Source: an uncultured Allomuricauda sp. (GTDB lineage: Bacteria > Bacteroidota > Bacteroidia > Flavobacteriales > Flavobacteriaceae). Taken from it: 64,000 bases of DNA. The stretch's first letter is position 1. Each line of letters starts with the position of its first letter. Below the pieces are notes generated by a model. It saw only the letters and a program-made list of their open reading frames with translations. It made no database searches and was not told where the DNA came from. Positions 63,017 to 64,000 of this stretch are shown one piece after another. The stretch spans positions 1,054,001 to 1,118,000 of the forward strand of contig NZ_CANLYK010000001.1 in assembly GCF_947495325.1 (NCBI RefSeq), read 5' to 3'. The translations under genes and the position numbers were made by a program.

Positions 63017-64000
63017 TTAAATCTCTCTAGATATACGCTCATGAACTTTTCTACCTTCTGCCACCACTATCTCAATGATTTCCTCAATATCTTTTCTAGA
63101 AGTTCTAAAGTTTACAATACAACTCCTCAAGCAATACTTTCCATCAACAATGGCATTAGATAAGAATACTTTACCTCCACGCTGTAATTCGTTGACCAGG
63201 GTTTCGTTTAATTGGTTTAAATAGACATCCTTATCTTCAATTTTATTTGAAATATTCAAAGGAACATACCTAAATGTGGTAATGCTTAAATTCTGTATGG
63301 TAGCTTCAAGTTCGTTATGCGCCTCCGCTTTTTCAAATAATAGTTCAGACAGCTGTATATCTTCTTTTATCATTTTTGCATACCCCTTCTTTCCTATGTG
63401 TTGCAACATCAACCACACCTTTAAAGCTCTAAATCCTCTTGAGTTTTGAAGTCCATATTCATAAAAATTCTGCTCTGCATGTTCATTGCTAAAATTGTAA
63501 TATTCTGGATGAGAGCTATAGGTATCAACTAAATGCTTAGGATTCTTTACCAAAGTACAACCAGCCTCTAAAGGACTATATAGCCATTTATGAGGATCTA
63601 TTGCAATAGAATCAGCTTCTTTAATACCCTGGAATACTTTTTTTAGCTCGGGAATAATAGCAGCTGGAACTCCATATGCACCATCTATGTGAAACCATAG
63701 GTCATAAGATTTGGAGATTGTAGCCAATGCTTCCAAATTATCCACGGTTCCTGTACTTACATCTCCCGCTGTACCTGCTACCATAAAAGGTTTATGTCCC
63801 GCATTTAAATCCTCTTTTATTGCAGATTCCAATGCATTAACGTCCATCTTGTTGCTCTCATCTGTTTCAATCCACCTAACAGATTTGGTTCCGTGACCAA
63901 ATAGAATTGCCGCTTTTTCAATCCAAGTATGGGTTGTTTTAGAACAATACACTACCATTTTTTGAACATGCACAAGACCTTCTTCTTTAAATTCTTCAGG
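63017..64000 (-). CDS. PLP-dependent group II decarboxylase, C-terminal part (cut by window edge)
   Basis: 328 residues of an amino-acid decarboxylase of the glutamate/aromatic/diaminobutyrate type. The frame runs open to base 64000, so the N-terminal third is missing; the GTG at 63973 is internal. Visible: KMVVYCSKTTHTWIEKAAIL, the PLP-nitrogen Asp in WFHIDGAYGVPAA, the Schiff-base Lys in SIAIDPHKWLYSP, and the C-terminal domain ending EEIIEIVVAEGRKVHER. Substrate class cannot be fixed without the N-terminus. It converges with the hybrid kinase-cyclase gene. Confidence 0.9.
   Translation of the reverse strand, partial: PEEFKEEGLVHVQKMVVYCSKTTHTWIEKAAILFGHGTKSVRWIETDESNKMDVNALESAIKEDLNAGHKPFMVAGTAGDVSTGTVDNLEALATISKSYDLWFHIDGAYGVPAAIIPELKKVFQGIKEADSIAIDPHKWLYSPLEAGCTLVKNPKHLVDTYSSHPEYYNFSNEHAEQNFYEYGLQNSRGFRALKVWLMLQHIGKKGYAKMIKEDIQLSELLFEKAEAHNELEATIQNLSITTFRYVPLNISNKIEDKDVYLNQLNETLVNELQRGGKVFLSNAIVDGKYCLRSCIVNFRTSRKDIEEIIEIVVAEGRKVHERISREI

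Noticed and set aside
1..64000. CRISPR arrays, tRNA or rRNA genes, insertion sequences, phage genes
   Set aside because: No regularly spaced repeats, cloverleaf-like segments, transposase or integrase motifs were found on reading; the direct duplications seen are coding paralogues.

Overview
The window is a dense, AT-rich stretch of a Bacteroidota chromosome, almost certainly a marine-type Flavobacteriaceae (Maribacter/Muricauda-like; genus not resolvable). The evidence is TonB-dependent receptors with carboxypeptidase-like N-termini, a PorP/SprF type IX secretion protein, DUF4249, DUF2490, DUF4382 and DUF2141 proteins, stand-alone 2TM-domain proteins, weak Shine-Dalgarno sites and several TAnnTTTG-type -7 promoter boxes. 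I see no rRNA, tRNA, CRISPR array, insertion sequence or phage gene. Both edges cut genes: purL on the left, a PLP-dependent decarboxylase on the right.

Layout. 1-3168: end of purL, a Tat-exported DinB-like protein, a GNAT acetyltransferase. 3260-11062: fatty-acid beta-oxidation, with an acyl-CoA ligase, then a MarR regulator over a perfect 28-bp palindrome and a fadN-fadA-fadE type operon closed by a strong terminator. 11170-15277: a GH15 trehalase/glucoamylase-like enzyme divergent from a fused trehalose-6-phosphate synthase/phosphatase. 15277-19486: secreted propeller and peptidase genes (M28, M1), meeting a large ThuA/PQQ-type dehydrogenase/PKD/cytochrome c lipoprotein head-on. 22630-31744: two YdeI-related proteins, a propeller-amidohydrolase fusion, a sortilin-like Asp-box protein, a DUF2490 barrel and a Cu/Zn superoxide dismutase. 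31851-37690: an MFS transporter, an ECF42-type sigma factor with its YCII (DGPF) partner, OmpW, a small MscS channel and a LETM1-like protein.

37781-41913 (minus strand) is a compact signalling operon: a TPR protein, a LytS-type histidine kinase carrying an extra C-terminal 2TM domain, four separate small 2TM proteins, then a LytTR response regulator. 42252-45498 is a TonB receptor with a DUF4249 lipoprotein. 45786-51822 is a five-gene membrane acyl-transfer cassette: DUF418, two tandem DltD/SGNH-like anchored proteins, an AlgI/DltB-like MBOAT acyltransferase and a DUF1624-type protein. It looks like a cell-envelope O-acylation machine of unknown substrate.

51879-64000: DUF3500 and DUF4382 proteins, a PorP/SprF-SPOR fusion, a GNAT, a second TonB receptor divergent from a DUF2141 protein, a 1120-residue TPR / histidine kinase / receiver / class III cyclase hybrid, and the truncated decarboxylase. 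The strongest candidates for under-described biology are the acyl-transfer cassette and the 2TM kinase operon, followed by the kinase-cyclase hybrid.
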